Source of the DNA: Mytilus trossulus
Taxonomy: Eukaryota; Mollusca; Bivalvia; Mytilida; Mytilidae
NCBI RefSeq assembly: GCF_036588685.1
Contig: NC_086380.1
Location: forward strand, 67,530,180 to 67,594,179
Reading direction: 5' to 3'
Length of the DNA: 64,000 nucleotides
Part shown: in pieces, positions 1-13,007 of the stretch
How positions within the stretch are numbered: position 1 is the stretch's first letter
Layout: the number at the start of each line of letters is the position of its first letter
The notes under the pieces: generated by a model
Seen by the model: only the letters and a program-made list of their open reading frames with translations
What the model was told of the DNA's origin: nothing
The model's database searches: none
Translations under genes and position numbers: made by a program

Positions 1-2173
1 ACAACAGATTGCACTGAACCTACATCAAAAACACTTATTGCTGGTTGCTTAATCATTTCTGTTTCACAGACTACCTTTACTTTCTTCTGTTGGATAGCTA
101 GTGGTTAAAATATTGGCCTTTTGAGGCTGAAATCTCATTCAGTTTTTAAGCAGTAAAGTCGATAAACTTTGCATCAGACCATACTGTCTACATATATAGT
201 TGAAAGTGACAGTCTTGTTACATCCAGGCTCCATGTTTTATCATTTCTAAACACAGATTTAAGCAAAAAGAAGTATATCTCCATCTCCCATATCATTTAT
301 ATGCTTTTAGATATGCAAATGTGGGGAACGGCCTAAACTGACAACCTGGTTTTTTTTAAGCATAACATTGATAAAGACCATTTTATCCATATGTGTTATG
401 CTATTTGAAACTTATTTTTCCATCAAAATTACATTTATAACCTGTTAAAGTTTTTTTGATAACTTAACAACTTCATAAAATTATGGTAAGTGAATAATAT
501 TACATTTGATATAAGGCCTCAACCTAATTGAAAACCTCTATTTTTTTGCACAGGCTCATATAGAATTAACTTCTGGCCATTTTCCATAAGTCTGATACAT
601 GAAGTATGCTTTCTGTTGCTTTAAATAGATGTAAACCTATACATAGAGACATTAAAAAGTGTTAGTTTTGGTATCTTGGTTTTGAGAAGCTCAAATTTGA
701 TAGTTTTAATTGTTCTAATTCAACGCCACAATTCAGCACCCAAATTTCAGATATAAAAAATGCCACATTTTTTTTTATTTGGTATCATATGGCTTTGAAA
801 CTTTGTTACCTGTTTTATAATATACTAAGCTTGAATCATGCCAAGTTTTATTAGAATTGGTCAAGATTTAGGCCCCTAAGAGGTGCATTTCAGCAAATTT
901 TGAATTTTTACTTTGGCATCTTCTCTGAATGATCTATTGGTATTGATTTGTCAAACTACATGAGAAGAAATGATTTTCACTTTCATTTGATAGAAATTTT
1001 GTGAAAAAGTCACTTTTCAGGTAAAATGCCCAAAGAGTAGCTTTTTCAATTTCTTCACTATTTTTTCAAAAACAGCATGCTTAATTTCTCTCTGACAGTT
1101 TTTTTCTGATATCTATTTGTGTTTGTGGTATTTATTTCAGCTGTTTAACTTATTTGTGAACTCAGAACACAAAAAAAAGTAGATAAAAACATAAAAAGAG
1201 TGCAAAATGTGCTGTTTTAATAGTCCAAGTCTAACGGTCAGTTTTTGCAGCAGGTGAAATGTGAAGTTCTATGCACTTAAAAGTTGTATTCCAAAACAGA
1301 TTGCACTGAACCTACATCAAAAACACTTATTGCTGGTTGCTTAATCATTTCTGTTTCACAGACTACCTTTACTTTCTTCTGTTGGATAGCTAGTGGTTAA
1401 AATATTGGCCTTTTGAGGCTGAAATCTCATTCAGTTTTTAAGCAGTAAAGTCGATAAACTTTGCATCAGACCATACTGTCTACATAAAAAGTTGAAAGTG
1501 ACAGTCTTGTTACATCCAGGCTCCATGTTTTATCATTTCTTAGCACAGATTTAAGCAAAAGGAAGTATATCTCCATCTCCCATATCATTTATATGCTTTT
1601 AGATATGCAAATGTGGGGAACGGCCTAAACTGACAACCTGGGTTTTTTTAAGCATAACATTGATAAAGACCATTTTATCCATATGTGTTATGCTATTTGA
1701 AACTTATATTTCCATCAAAAGTACATTTATAACCTGTTAAAGTTGTTTTTATAACTTAACAACTTCATAAAATTGTGGTTAGTAAATAATATAACATTTG
1801 ATATAAGGCCTCAACCTAATTGAAAACCTCTATTTTTTGGCACAGGCTCATATAGAATTAACTTCTGGCCATTTTCCATAAGTCTGATACATGAAGTATG
1901 CTTTCTGTTAGTTTAAATAGATGTTAACTTATACATAGAGACATTAAAAAGTGTTAGTTTTGGTATCTTTTGGTTTTTAGAAGCTCAAATTTGATAGTTT
2001 TAATTGTTCTAATTCAACGCCACAATTCAGCACCCAAATTTCAGATATAAAAAATGCCACATTTTTTTTTATTTGGTATCATATGGCTTTGAAACTTTGT
2101 AACCTGTTTTATAATATACTAAGCTTGAATCATGCCAAGTTTTATTAGAATTGGTCAAGATTTAGGCCCCTAA
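1..2173. repeat. 1.29-kb tandem duplication (about 1.7 copies)
   Basis: The text beginning at position 5 (CAGATTGCACTGAACCTACA) recurs at 1297 and stays nearly identical up to TTTAGGCCCCTAA, which ends at 879 in the first copy and 2173 in the second. The period is therefore about 1292-1294 bp. The first copy is complete and probably extends left of the window; the second breaks off at 2173. Copies differ by scattered substitutions and small indels. No long open frame lies in either copy, so this reads as a non-coding long-period satellite or local duplication. Confidence 0.9.
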
Positions 2174-4164
2174 TATACATGTACAATAATGCTGTTGCAA
2201 TACAATAAAACTTAATCTCAAAGAAAAACCTGAGATTCATAGATGCAAAGCTAGCATAATCGGGAGCGGGCCCTTCTGAAGTCGATCAGCCCCCCCCCCC
2301 CCCCTAGAAAAAGTTCAGGATCTGTCAACGATATCAGACATATACATGTATGTACTGTAGTATTTGAGAGATATAAAAAATCAAAGTTATAAAAAGAAAC
2401 TTTATGGTCTTCAATGATTTATTAGGTGTGAAGGACTTAAACGGAAAGGTTTTAGAATCGTTCACTTCTCCTAGACATAGTGAGGTATCCTTGAGGTCTC
2501 TCAAGTGGCCTATCATGACATACTATTCATTGTTTTGCTTCCAGATAGATTTTGAAGTGTGGTAACCCCTGCAACTAAATAAATCCTTTTCTGTAGATAC
2601 ATATATCTCTTTTATTCAGACTTTTTGATAAAAACTTCAAACTGTTACACAAATTAGAAAAAAGAAAACTGAGCAATTTGAACCCACAACATATAATTGA
2701 TCTCAGGTTCTATGGAAGAGTAATCAGTTTAAGGAATGAGATGTCTTGGTGCCATTTTTCTATATGTTATAATCACAAAATTTTGCAAATTATTGCAATT
2801 GTGTGCTTTTATTATTGCAAAATTGAAGAATGAAGTAAAATGAGTGAAAAAAGTATTGTCATTGCAGAAAAATCAGCACACAGATATATAGGAATGGTAT
2901 GGTTCTGATTAAACTATAGATCCTGTTTCCAAGATTTGTTTTCTTGTAGATTGGTGTAAAATAAACATGTGGGTCAAGCATTAATATCAATGCAAGAAAA
3001 CAGAATCACCATTTCAAAGTGAGCCATGCATATGCCATTTTCAAAGTAGACCTTGGAAGTGATATAGCATTGTGTTAATGCTGTAAATGTTCATGATAGC
3101 TCTAACATGTAAATGCTTTAAATGGTCAAATAGCTCCGATCTAACATGTATTAAAAATTGGATGTACAAGGCATTGGGCATTCTCATTGAATGTTAATAT
3201 CAAGTTCTCAAGAGTTAAACATGCTCCAGGACCCAGACACACTCAAACATGAATGGTTAGTGTACACCTGGTTGCCTGTCACGTATGATAAGGACAGACA
3301 TGTATAAATGTGTCACTGTGAGTGTTAACTTCCCAATTGCGTAGTATTTTTTTTTACATAAACAACAAGAACAACGACTAAAAATCAAGTGAAAATTAGA
3401 TTTTCATGCCACAATGGTATGGAGGCAATATTTGTTGATAGGTACTTATTAACATTGCCAAGTTGAAACATTTCAGATTATATTTACAGAATCAAAGAAT
3501 AACTGTAACCATAACCCTAAAAAATAGCTTAAATCAAAGATTGACTTCCACTTTGCACTTGTGTTACAGGTTTTTTTTCAGACAATATTTTTTGACTAAC
3601 TGAAATTTCTTGAAAAGTTGGGAAAAAAGGGGGTTACTTCCAGACAACTGAAGTCATGTATATGGACAAATTTATACATAGAATATACCAGTTTCAATGT
3701 ACTACATAAATCTGGTATATACACCGCAGAAGCTACAGAAAATGTGATATGAGGAGTTTGAGCAACATGAAAAACATCAACAAATGACGGTGTATACGTA
3801 AAGTTTTCAACCCATCAACATTTTTCAGTAAAATTATATATTCAACATCCTGGAAACATCATCACCCTTTATTGTCTCAATCAATTTCGTGGTTCAAAGC
3901 TGTTTAATATGACATAATTTGCTTGATTTTGCACCGAAATAACTCCAAAAACGTATGAAAAATGTTGAATTTTGACCTCCGGTTGAAGTATTTATCATGT
4001 AAACAAGACATAGTCATGTGCCCATATATTTCCGGGTCACATTTATTTATATCTCGACCAACGAAAAGCTTTAGGATGCATTTGTGTCAGTTCTTTGTAG
4101 ACGGGGGGATTACCGGGATTACCCGCGGTTATTTGGAAATCAACGGAGGTAGTCTTTTGATTAT
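2174..4164. other. No gene seen; AT-rich non-coding stretch
   Basis: Apart from a C-homopolymer near 2290-2305 and short A/T runs, I see no convincing exon, RNA gene or repeat structure here. The one short minus-strand frame (2334-2516) has no family features. Confidence 0.5.
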
Positions 4165-4805
4165 AACCCCGCTTTAAAAAAGGGGGGTATACCGTTTTAC
4201 CTCTGTCTGTCCGTCCGTCCGTCCGTCCGTCCGTCCGTCAGTCAGTCAGTCCGTCCCATGAATATTTTTCGTCGCATTTTTCTCAGGAACTACAATACAA
4301 GAATTTCTGAAATTTGGTTTCAGGGTTTATCTAAGTCAGCTATACTGTGTGATGCGTTTTCAGATTGATCACTTGAAAACTTCCTGTTAACCGAACACTT
4401 GCATATTTTTACACTATTTATTTTTTCGTCACATTTTTCTCAAGAACTACAATACAAGGATTTCTGAAATTTGGTTTCAGGGTTTATCTAAGTCAGCTAT
4501 ACCGTGTGATGCGTTTTTAGATTGATCACTTGACAACTTCCTGTTTACCGAACACTTGTATGATTTTACACATGATAGCCTAGTTGAAAATTTTCGTCAC
4601 ACTTTTCTCAGGAACTACAATACAAGGATTTCTGAAATTTGGTTTCAGGATTTAAATAAGTCAGCTCTACCGTGTGATGTGTTTTCAGATTCATCACTCG
4701 ACAACTTCCTGTTTACCGAACACTTGCATATTTTTACACTATTTATATTATCCACTTGCGGCTGGGGTATCATCAGTGAGCAGTAGCTCGCAGTTTCACT
4801 TGTTT
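4165..4805 (+). repeat. Interspersed repeat with GTCC tract and ~160-bp tandem units
   Basis: A (GTCC)n/(GTCA)n tract at about 4203-4250 is followed by three tandem copies of a 157-168 bp unit marked by TCTCAGGAACTACAATACAA (starting near 4281, 4438 and 4606). The block ends with GGTATCATCAGTGAGCAGTA near 4766. This layout matches a dispersed repeat I recognise from bivalve genomes. The frame at 4556-4786 lies wholly inside it and is not a gene. Confidence 0.7.
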
Positions 4806-4956
4806 ATCATATTTCAGTAACGGAGCATTTTTTTTACTACCTTAATTGTCAGTCGTGTGAAAAAATCTATTATTATGAAAAATTAACCTCAAATACTGGT
4901 GGATGATAAGTTGTTTTAATAAATTTATTGTCTGAGGCACAGGCTATGTGTTTGTT

Positions 4957-6450
4957 CACAGGGACTCGGTTAGCAGATTAAAATTTTGTAAATCAATGTT
5001 TTTAATTTATTTTTTATTATTTCCTGTCTATTTGCATTACTATATTAACATATTTAAAGTTGCCATCACTATTTCTTTGTTTTCTGGCAATGTGCAGTTT
5101 ACTATCCATATCCTTATACTGAAAAAACCTAAAGGGATCTAAGTCGCCATCTTGGATTGCCTTCCCTACTTTAGATAAAAAATAATTAAAAATATTAATA
5201 AATTACTAAAAATATTAATAAATTACTATATACCTTACAACAGCCCTCATTTTTCTTCCCGCGAAATTATTCTTCTATCACATGCATATTTTGATTAATG
5301 GATTAACAGAACCCTTACGCAGCTTCAGTTGCATTTGTGTCAGAATATTCAAATTTCCCGGCGAAAGCAACGTATCATTCGGAAACTTCCGGGTTGATGC
5401 GTTTACTACAATGATAAATCCTTATAAACAGACGAGTGCTGTCCCCTAACTTCATACCTACGCCACACCAAGATATCCTTCATATAAATTAAATATCAAA
5501 CAAAAATGGCTTTAAACAGTTAGTGCATGTATTGTTTCAATATCAGATTATCCTCCTATCCTTCCGCCCAATGAAAATATCAAATGACTGTCCCAAACTA
5601 TCGTGTTGTATTTCTGACATCGTCCTGATATTTTTCTAATCATGGATTTATGCAGTACAACACTTATATAATCAGAGGAGTATGTATGTATATGGAAAAG
5701 GGGCCTTCTGATTGAACTTCATACATGCATGTATGATAAGTTGATATACTTTTTCAAAGTATTACTCCAAGTTGATCTACCAACCAGCCCTCCCCCTTTT
5801 TTATATCCTGGTACTGTTAGTAAACCTGATAAATCCCATTGAACATGTCAATATTTTAAGTAACTTCTTCATTTTATTTATGTGTCTACGAAAAGTCAAT
5901 GATTTTATATTTTACCCCGTTTGAAGAAAGGTTCTATTCGTTAACATGGTTAATTATTTTGCGCTCGATATGTAATAATAAATCAGGGGACAGCACTCGT
6001 CTGTTTATAAGGATTTATCGTTGTGGTAAACGCACCAACCCGGAAGTTTCCGAATGATACGTTGCTTTCGCCGGGAAATTTGAATATTCTGACACAATGC
6101 AACTGAAGCTGCGTAAGGGTTCTGTTAATCCACAAATCAATATATGCATGTGATAGAAGAATAATTTCGGAAGAAAATGAGGGCTGTTGTAAGGTATATA
6201 GTAATTTATAAATATTTTTAATTATTTTTTATCTAAAGTAGGGAAGGCAATCCAAGATGGCGACGTAGATCCCTTTAGATTTTTTCAGTATAAGGATATG
6301 GATAGTAAACTGCACATTGCCAGAAAACAAAGAAATAGTGATGGCAACTTTAAATATGTTAATATAGTAATGCAAATAGACAGGAAATAATAAAAAATAA
6401 ATTAAAAACATTGATTTACAAAATTTTAATCTGCTAACCGAGTCCCTGTG
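4957..6450. mobile_element. hAT-like element with ~490-bp terminal inverted repeats
   Basis: The left arm (4957-5446) and right arm (5985-6450) are near-perfect reverse complements, starting CACAGGGACTCGGTTAGCAG and ending with its complement. A 538-bp loop separates them. The 8-bp direct repeat TGTTTGTT lies immediately outside both ends (4949-4956 and 6451-6458), as expected for a target-site duplication. An 8-bp duplication with CA..GGG ends is typical of hAT elements. No transposase frame is present, so it is non-autonomous. The two similar 60-64 residue frames (4948-5142 + and 6229-6411 -) are the same arm read on opposite strands and are not genes. The left arm carries one extra ~17-bp internal duplication near 5195-5225. 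Confidence 0.85.
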
Positions 6451-6466
6451 TGTTTGTTTACACGCT

Positions 6467-6585
6467 GGTTAAAGCGCTAGTCCTATAACATATGACTTCG
6501 CATTCTTATTCAATTTTTAACGTTTTTATACTGATATTTTCATTTTTTTTTTTTTTTTGAATGCGAAGTCATATCGAGATACGTC
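6467..6585 (+). repeat. Hairpin repeat, copy 1 (related to 17905-18030)
   Basis: The segment GGTTAAAGCGCTAGTCCTAT leads into ATATGACTTCGCATTC (6490-6505), whose exact complement sits at 6559-6574 after a loop ending in a T-run. The reverse complement of 17905-18030 has the same order of words (TAGTCCTATAACATATGAC, CTGATATTTTC, a second inverted arm), so the two are diverged copies of one family. Confidence 0.65.
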
Positions 6586-7410
6586 AATTTCCTTTAGCAC
6601 TTTCCGACATGATTTCAGGTCGGAACAAAATTGCTTCAATATTCTCTCTATGTCAAAAATTTAACGGACCAAATATCATTTTGAATAACTTAAGCACGAA
6701 AACTATTTAAAAAAATACTTACTTGTGCTAAAGAAATAGTTAATCCATCACTTTAAGAAAATTTTATTCTCGAGTCGGAGCTCAATAACACCAGTTTAAA
6801 CATGGCGCCCAAATTTAAATAATTTTCGGAATATAAAATTCAAATGAAAAAAAACGAACTTATGGCATTGTTAACCGAGGATTGGTTTCAATGTAATTTC
6901 TAGCTTTAAGATACAGAAGAGAATACAGTTTGTTTTAAAAAGAAAAAAAAGAAATTCTTATTAGCATTTTTATGAAACGATAATATAATATATCCTTGAA
7001 AGAAAGGAGTTAATTTTTCACAACACATGATCAATCATAGAATTTTTTTTAATTCTAATAGCAAAAACTCCCACATTTTCTCTCTCATTCATAAAAGAAT
7101 ATATTTTTTTTTCTAAGGTGTTAAAGAAAAACACTATCCCCTACCCCCTCCCCCCAATAATGTTTCAGAACCTTCATTAAGGGAAACGTTGAAAATAATT
7201 TCTTACATCTATATATTATACCTGAGTTATTTCAACTAATGTTTTCATTTGTCAGTCTCTTGAATGGTTTCAAAATATATGAAAAACAATTGTTATATAT
7301 GGGAATTTCTGCAAAGTTAAATACACGTGTCAGTTATCTTTATAGAGTCTGTATATTGTTCCTTAGTCGTTTGGTTTGAACTTTCGATAAATGTCTCACT
7401 GGTAATGTCA
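6586..7410. other. No gene seen between hAT-like element and array
   Basis: AT-rich, with A/T homopolymers and no coding signal I can support. The left border of the large composite element must lie at or before 7411, but no terminal repeat or target duplication is visible here. Confidence 0.4.
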
Positions 7411-8289
7411 TTCGGCGAGCGAAGCAATCTTCATTCACCGTACTACTATAATAAAAACATTATGTACTGTTTCTCAAAATATAGTCTTGGAAAGTTTTTC
7501 CCGAAATTCTCCGTCCTCTGATTTCATTCGGCGAGTGAAGCAATCTTCATTCACCGCATAGAAAAAACATTCTGTATTATTTCTCGAAATAGTTTTGGAA
7601 AGTTTTTCCCGAAATTCTCCCGTCCTCTGAATTCATTCGGCGAGCGAAGCAATCTTCATTCACCGTATAGTAAAAACATTCTGTATTGTTTCTCGAAATA
7701 GTTTTGGAAAGTTTTTCCCGAAATTCTCCCGTCCTCTGAATTCATTCGGCGAGCGAAGCAATCTTCATTCACCGTATAGTAAAAACATTCTGTATTGTTT
7801 CTCGAAATAGTTTTGGAAAGTTTTTCCCGAAATTCTCCCGTCCTCTGAATTCATTCGGCGAGCGAAGCAATCTTCATTCACCGTATAGTAAAAACATTCT
7901 GTATTGTTTCTCGAAATAGTTTTGGAAAGTTTTTTCCCGATATTCTCCGTCCTCTGATTTCATTCGGCGAGTGAAGCAATCTTCATTCACCGTATAGTAA
8001 AAACATTCTGTATTGTTTCTCGAAATAGTTTTGGAATTTTTTTTCCCGAAATTCTCCGTCCTCTGATTTCATTCGGCGAGCGAAGCAATCTTCATTCACC
8101 GTATAGTAAAAACATTCTGTATTGTTTCTCGAAATAGTTTTGGAAAGTTTTTTCCCGAAATTCTCCGTCCTCTGATTTCATTCGGCGAGCGAAGCAATCT
8201 TCATTCACCGTATAGTAAAAACATTCTGTATTGTTTCTCGAAATAGTTTTGGAAAGTTTTTCCCGAAATTCTCCGTCCTCTGATTTCAT
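7411..8289 (+). repeat. Left subterminal array, eight 109-bp units
   Basis: Units begin with TTCGGCGAGCGAAGCAATCT at 7411, 7527, 7636, 7745, 7854, 7963, 8072 and 8181. The period is 109 bp except for the first (116 bp). The rest of each unit (…TTTCTCGAAATAGTTTTGGA…) is near-identical between units, showing recent homogenisation. The first copies have GAGCGAAG or GAGTGAAG variants. The frame at 8092-8322 is repeat-derived. Confidence 0.92.
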
Positions 8290-8470
8290 TCTTTGTTCGC
8301 CGTATATAAGCATATAAAACATATGTGTTGTGAATAAATTTGTAACTTAATTATCGGTCCATTTCTGTTTCTGTCATACTCAACATTCTTCTCCTTTAAT
8401 TGTGTTCTGCTACGACATAGCCAACAACGTAATTTTTAGCCAATCCAAATCATTACTGAATTATAAGAAA

Positions 8471-8500
8471 ATCGGCGAGCGAAGCAATCTCCATTCACCG
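8471..8500 (+). repeat. Isolated left core between array and SGNH gene
   Basis: TCGGCGAGCGAAGCAATCTC followed by CATTCACCGA repeats the array core with one change (CTCC for CTTC). It lacks the 109-bp spacer sequence, so the core is conserved separately from the spacer. It lies just downstream of the SGNH-like gene. Confidence 0.8.
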
Positions 8501-8613
8501 ATATTTTAAATATTATTTCTTCTAGATAATGTTATACAATCTGTGTCGTTGTCAGTTTAACGGAAATGTACAAGTTAATTTCAAGAATGGGGGAAAATAA
8601 TTTTTACAACTGG

Positions 8614-9354
8614 TTAAAAACATTTATCAAGTACCAAATTCTGCAATTTTCTAAGCCAAAGTTTTGCTAAAATTTCAATTGGATGAATTCCATCTAAATA
8701 CAAATCTTTAAAATTATACGATATATGAGTTTGGATATTTCTCCTACTGCGTCCCCGACGTACTCTGCTGGATTTTACTAGATCTAACGAAAATTTGGGT
8801 CCCGAAGTAGTGGAATTTAAAGAGTCCAATTTAGTATTAAAACTTTCAATTATTTCCTGCAGCTTGATGTCCTCGTCTGCAAACGTTTCTGGAATGGCGT
8901 GTCCTTGATATTTATTCCAGTGGGTGATTGAAAATATTGGACACGACAAAAAAATGACCTCAGCCGACGACTTAACCTCTAGTATTTTTGTCTTTATGGA
9001 TACTAGTCTTTCAATTACGCCATCTATAGTTTCACACGAATTGATAGAAATAATTCGGTGAGCTCCAATTTTTGTGAACTCGCAAGTTCCAAGCCAAACC
9101 ATTACTAACGGCCTTTCCGACTTACAACTTGAAATACGACCTACAAGTTCTTCGACAAAATTGGCGTTCCTACTTGTAGCCCCCCTTTTCACAACAAACT
9201 TAATAATTGTGTCATCGCGCTGTACACTCCTCAGAAGATAATTCCCTTTACTGTCGGTAAAAAGAAAGGCTTCACGACTTTGTTGACCACCAATTTTCTT
9301 CTGAAAATCATCATCAAACCTGTCTAATTGCTTACGCACTGCGTTTTGAGACAT
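8614..9354 (-). CDS. SGNH/GDSL hydrolase-like protein of the composite element
   Basis: Single-exon frame of 246 residues, taking the ATG at 9354 as start; the upstream in-frame GTG at 9375 is less likely in a eukaryote. Three blocks fit an SGNH fold in order: FTDSKGNY near residues 32-39 (Ser of block I), VWLGTCEF near 86-93 (block III, but lacking the usual Asn) and DGIHP near 221-225 (block V Asp and His of the triad). There is no signal peptide or membrane segment, so it is probably intracellular. SGNH-type domains are known passengers of several eukaryotic mobile elements (for example CR1 LINEs and Ngaro elements), where their role is unclear. It sits about 390 bp downstream of, and on the same strand as, the DUF6589-like gene. 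The fold call rests on short motifs only; the substrate cannot be inferred. Confidence 0.62.
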   Translation of the reverse strand: MSQNAVRKQLDRFDDDFQKKIGGQQSREAFLFTDSKGNYLLRSVQRDDTIIKFVVKRGATSRNANFVEELVGRISSCKSERPLVMVWLGTCEFTKIGAHRIISINSCETIDGVIERLVSIKTKILEVKSSAEVIFLSCPIFSITHWNKYQGHAIPETFADEDIKLQEIIESFNTKLDSLNSTTSGPKFSLDLVKSSRVRRGRSRRNIQTHISYNFKDLYLDGIHPIEILAKLWLRKLQNLVLDKCF

Positions 9355-9746
9355 TTTGGGTAAAAAGAATGCCACGTGTTATTTCCCGCTTAAAGCCTTA
9401 CGGTCTTATTCAACTGTGGATCATGGTGAGATCGTAATAAAGTTTTCTTACGAAATTAAAGATTGATTTGCTAAATATTTCATGCATATCATACACGAAG
9501 TAGCATGTATTCAATTAGACAAGTTTGATATCTATAATTATTAAAATAAAGATCCTTAAAATCCGGTTGCAAGTATTTCAGACAATTAAAATTTAATGCC
9601 AAAAAAAAGCTGAAAAAAATCAAATTAAATAGATTTTTTTTTCGTATCTTAATCAATAATTATAATTAATATTTTAGAAGTAATTAATATATGCAGATCA
9701 TTTTGACAATAAAAAAAATCCCCAGTCTTGAAATTGTAAGTACATT

Positions 9747-12700
9747 CTACGCATCGACTATCACTCTTCGCCGTTTATCCAGTCTCTTTGATAATTGTTT
9801 CATTTTTGGCTGAAACTTTCCTGGGAACTTTGGATTCTCATTATGAACAAATGGATCAAAAGCTCTATGATGCCGTCCATTGATTGTAGAGAAAAGGTCG
9901 TCTCCTTGAAGAAAGGCGATCATTCTTTCAATATTTTTGTCTCTGTTTGATTCCCTTCTTCGGTGTCTGTACAACTCTTTCTCTATAATTTGGGAATCAA
10001 ACACAGAATCCAACGCCTCGCCAAGTGGACCTACAATCTGACCACATCGTTGGATTGTGGTTTTAGTATACCTCCCTTTAGCAGCATCTAGAATGTCTTT
10101 AAAAAGCCTATTCAATATTTCGTTCATAAAATCTTGAGGAAGATTTCTACCCATACCACCACCATAATTAACCGTTCTGTTGTATATTAGGTCATTCTTC
10201 AACTTTTCGGGGAGCCATCCATTTACAGAGACTAACAAACGGTGTGCAAGAATCAAATATTTTGGGTGTTTCGTTGAGAAGAAATGAATAAGGTCGAATT
10301 TCCAATGAGTTAGCATAGCCTCACCATCAGCCTCTCTTACAGCATCCCGACGACAAAGAAGATTTAGACCAACCCAAGCAATAGCTCTGCTGTAGTTGCA
10401 TTTAAAATCAGAATTCGGAGAATTTTCGGTTTTGCTTGCTGATTTTGATTTCCTCTTTGGTTTGCCCTTTTTTGCCTTCTTACAAGCTGCTTTACAGAAC
10501 CAATCCCCTTCTGGTAAACTATCTGCTGTCATAGTTATACATTTCAAATGATACCATTCCTGACCAGTACATCTAGATCCAGCACTACAGCCAATCATGG
10601 GTTCATCGTTTCCTAGATCTTGCTGACATGTGCAGTACGGATAAATATCTTGATGATCCTTACATGCATCACTGCAGAACCAGTTATTTGGAAGGTCATC
10701 CGGATCCAAACCAACGCAAGTATAATGAAACAGTTCTCCATGTGAACAGTTTCGTCCAGCTCCACACAAAATAACATCTTCTCCAGTTTCCTCTCCGCAA
10801 CAATAGCGGTCTGGTTCCGAATGGTCATCAAATTGAAGGGGGTCATGATCGAAATGATGCCATAATTCTTTCACGATTGCAGTTGACACAGAATGAAGAT
10901 ACTGGGCTCTTTCATCATTGGACGAATTTTCAATTTGTTCTGGTGCAGAGTTGGGTCTGTCATTGGCGGTTTTCATGTCTAATAAATTCATTGCAAGAAG
11001 ACAAACGTAACCCTCCGTGGTAAGGCACATTAATTCCCATGCGTGATTGAAGTTGTCAGATATATCTGATTTCACTTGCCTGTAATTAAAAATATTTTTT
11101 AGGTGGCTAAGTGTGCCTCTATCTGCCGCGCTTGACCCTTTAAAGAATTCGTCATAGTAATCCTGCAGCAGTAGCATTTCCTTGTGGAATTCTTGAACAG
11201 CAGGTTCACAACCTTCCAAACGCTCCCATGGGTTCAGACCGTTACACCTGGCACGGTGAGCATCATTTCCTCTTTCGCAGCTCAAACCATCACCGAAAAC
11301 TATAGAAGTATATGGCTTTTCTCGTACAGATGGAATATAGCGCTGTAAGTTTTCGTAAATGGTGATTGCCCCTTGCGTGGATGATGGGTCTACATCGAAA
11401 ACCCCAAGGTTTATCAACACACTTCTTTCTGAAGATTCTTTAGAATACTCATGTAGAATATGCGGAGTGGTGCAGTCACCTAGATGTCTATTGAACCAGC
11501 GCAAATGTCTTGTTATTATTCTGGATACGATGACTTTCATTCTATTTTCCAGATTTTCCGTGTCTTTAGCGTTGGGAACAAAAACATCAGGAGATAAATT
11601 TACGGCCTTCTTTAATTCACAATTAACTTCCCAATCAAGATGCGTTGTTTGCACTCTGTTTACTCCTATGTACCCGAGCGCCATATTGAGGTATACGTTC
11701 TTCTTATCCTCAGATGGATTTCTTGTAGTCACCTTTTTTCCTACATTATCCCAACACATTGTAAATCCAGGGTGTGCGATTTCTGGCTCAACTTCCTCAG
11801 GTCCGCTCTCAATTTCTGCAACATCTTCATCAGATAGGCTCAGGTCTTCATCTGAAGGAATAACATTTGAGTCATCCAAACTTTCTTCTAAAATTTCCGG
11901 ATCACCACCATCATCTGAATCAGATTCACCAAGTCCATATGGTATTGTGTCATCGAGATTGTCACCGAGATTGTCATTTTGGGTATTTCCGGTGCTTGAT
12001 GAGGGTTCAACAATCTCATCTTCAATGTTTTGCATTGTAGCAGTGATAGCAATTCTTAAATCCTGATTAGCTGGTTCGTGTTGCAGCAATTCGGCGATTG
12101 GCGCGTTCCTAAACTGTCCCTCAATTTTCTCTTTGCAAACTACTGCAGCTGAATCAAAATCTGAAGATATGCTATCCACTGCTACAAGAGTTGTATCATA
12201 ACCTTTGCAGATGCCAGTGTGGGCTAGTTGTTTTATCAACTCCCGTTTCAAACCACCTCTCCAGAACTGGATCGAGAACAATGTTGGTAAAAAACTTGCT
12301 TTACGTGGTGCTTTGGAATGCAAGATTAGAGCAGCTACAGTGCCAATCTTCGGTTTCAAATTGACGTATTTACTTTTAACCAAACTATTTTCATATTGTT
12401 TTGCTGTCATAGCACCTTTCAGGGCATTATACAAAAGAGGGCATGAATCTTGGAGCTTAGTAAGGGCCTCGTCCCATGAGAAAGATTCTAAATTTGGTAT
12501 ATTAACTTTTTGAAATAGATGGAAAGAATTTCCAGTATCGCTATGAAGCAGTTCAGAAATTTCTTTTCTAACAATATCCTTGGTTACTTCAATAAAACTC
12601 CTTTTCGAGCCTTTAGTTGCTCCGTACAGTCCTTTAATTGCTCTACGGTATTGTCTTGCTCTAATAGCGGTTATGATGTGGTCCCATTTTGTAGCCTGTG

Positions 12701-12931
12701 TCCCTTTCTTGGTAAATAGACTTTTACTGGATTTCCTTTTCTGTTAAAATAGAAAAGAAAACAAGGCATATTCATCGTCCGACCAAGAAGAGAGAGAGAG
12801 AGAGATAGAGAACAAATGGCATATTCGTCGTCCGACCAAAGAGAGAGAGAGAGAGAGAGAGAGAACAGAGAAATAATCAGATAAGATAACAGAGAGAGAG
12901 AGAGAGAGAGAGAACAGATAGATAATCAGAT

Positions 12932-13007
<76 letters not shown>

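Noticed and set aside
7411-8289. CRISPR-like array (regular repeats with spacers)
   Set aside because: The whole 109-bp unit including the spacer is repeated, and the genome is eukaryotic.
11359-12066. 235-codon plus-strand frame
   Set aside because: It is the antisense of the DUF6589-like exon, rich in Ser because the sense strand codes an acidic linker.
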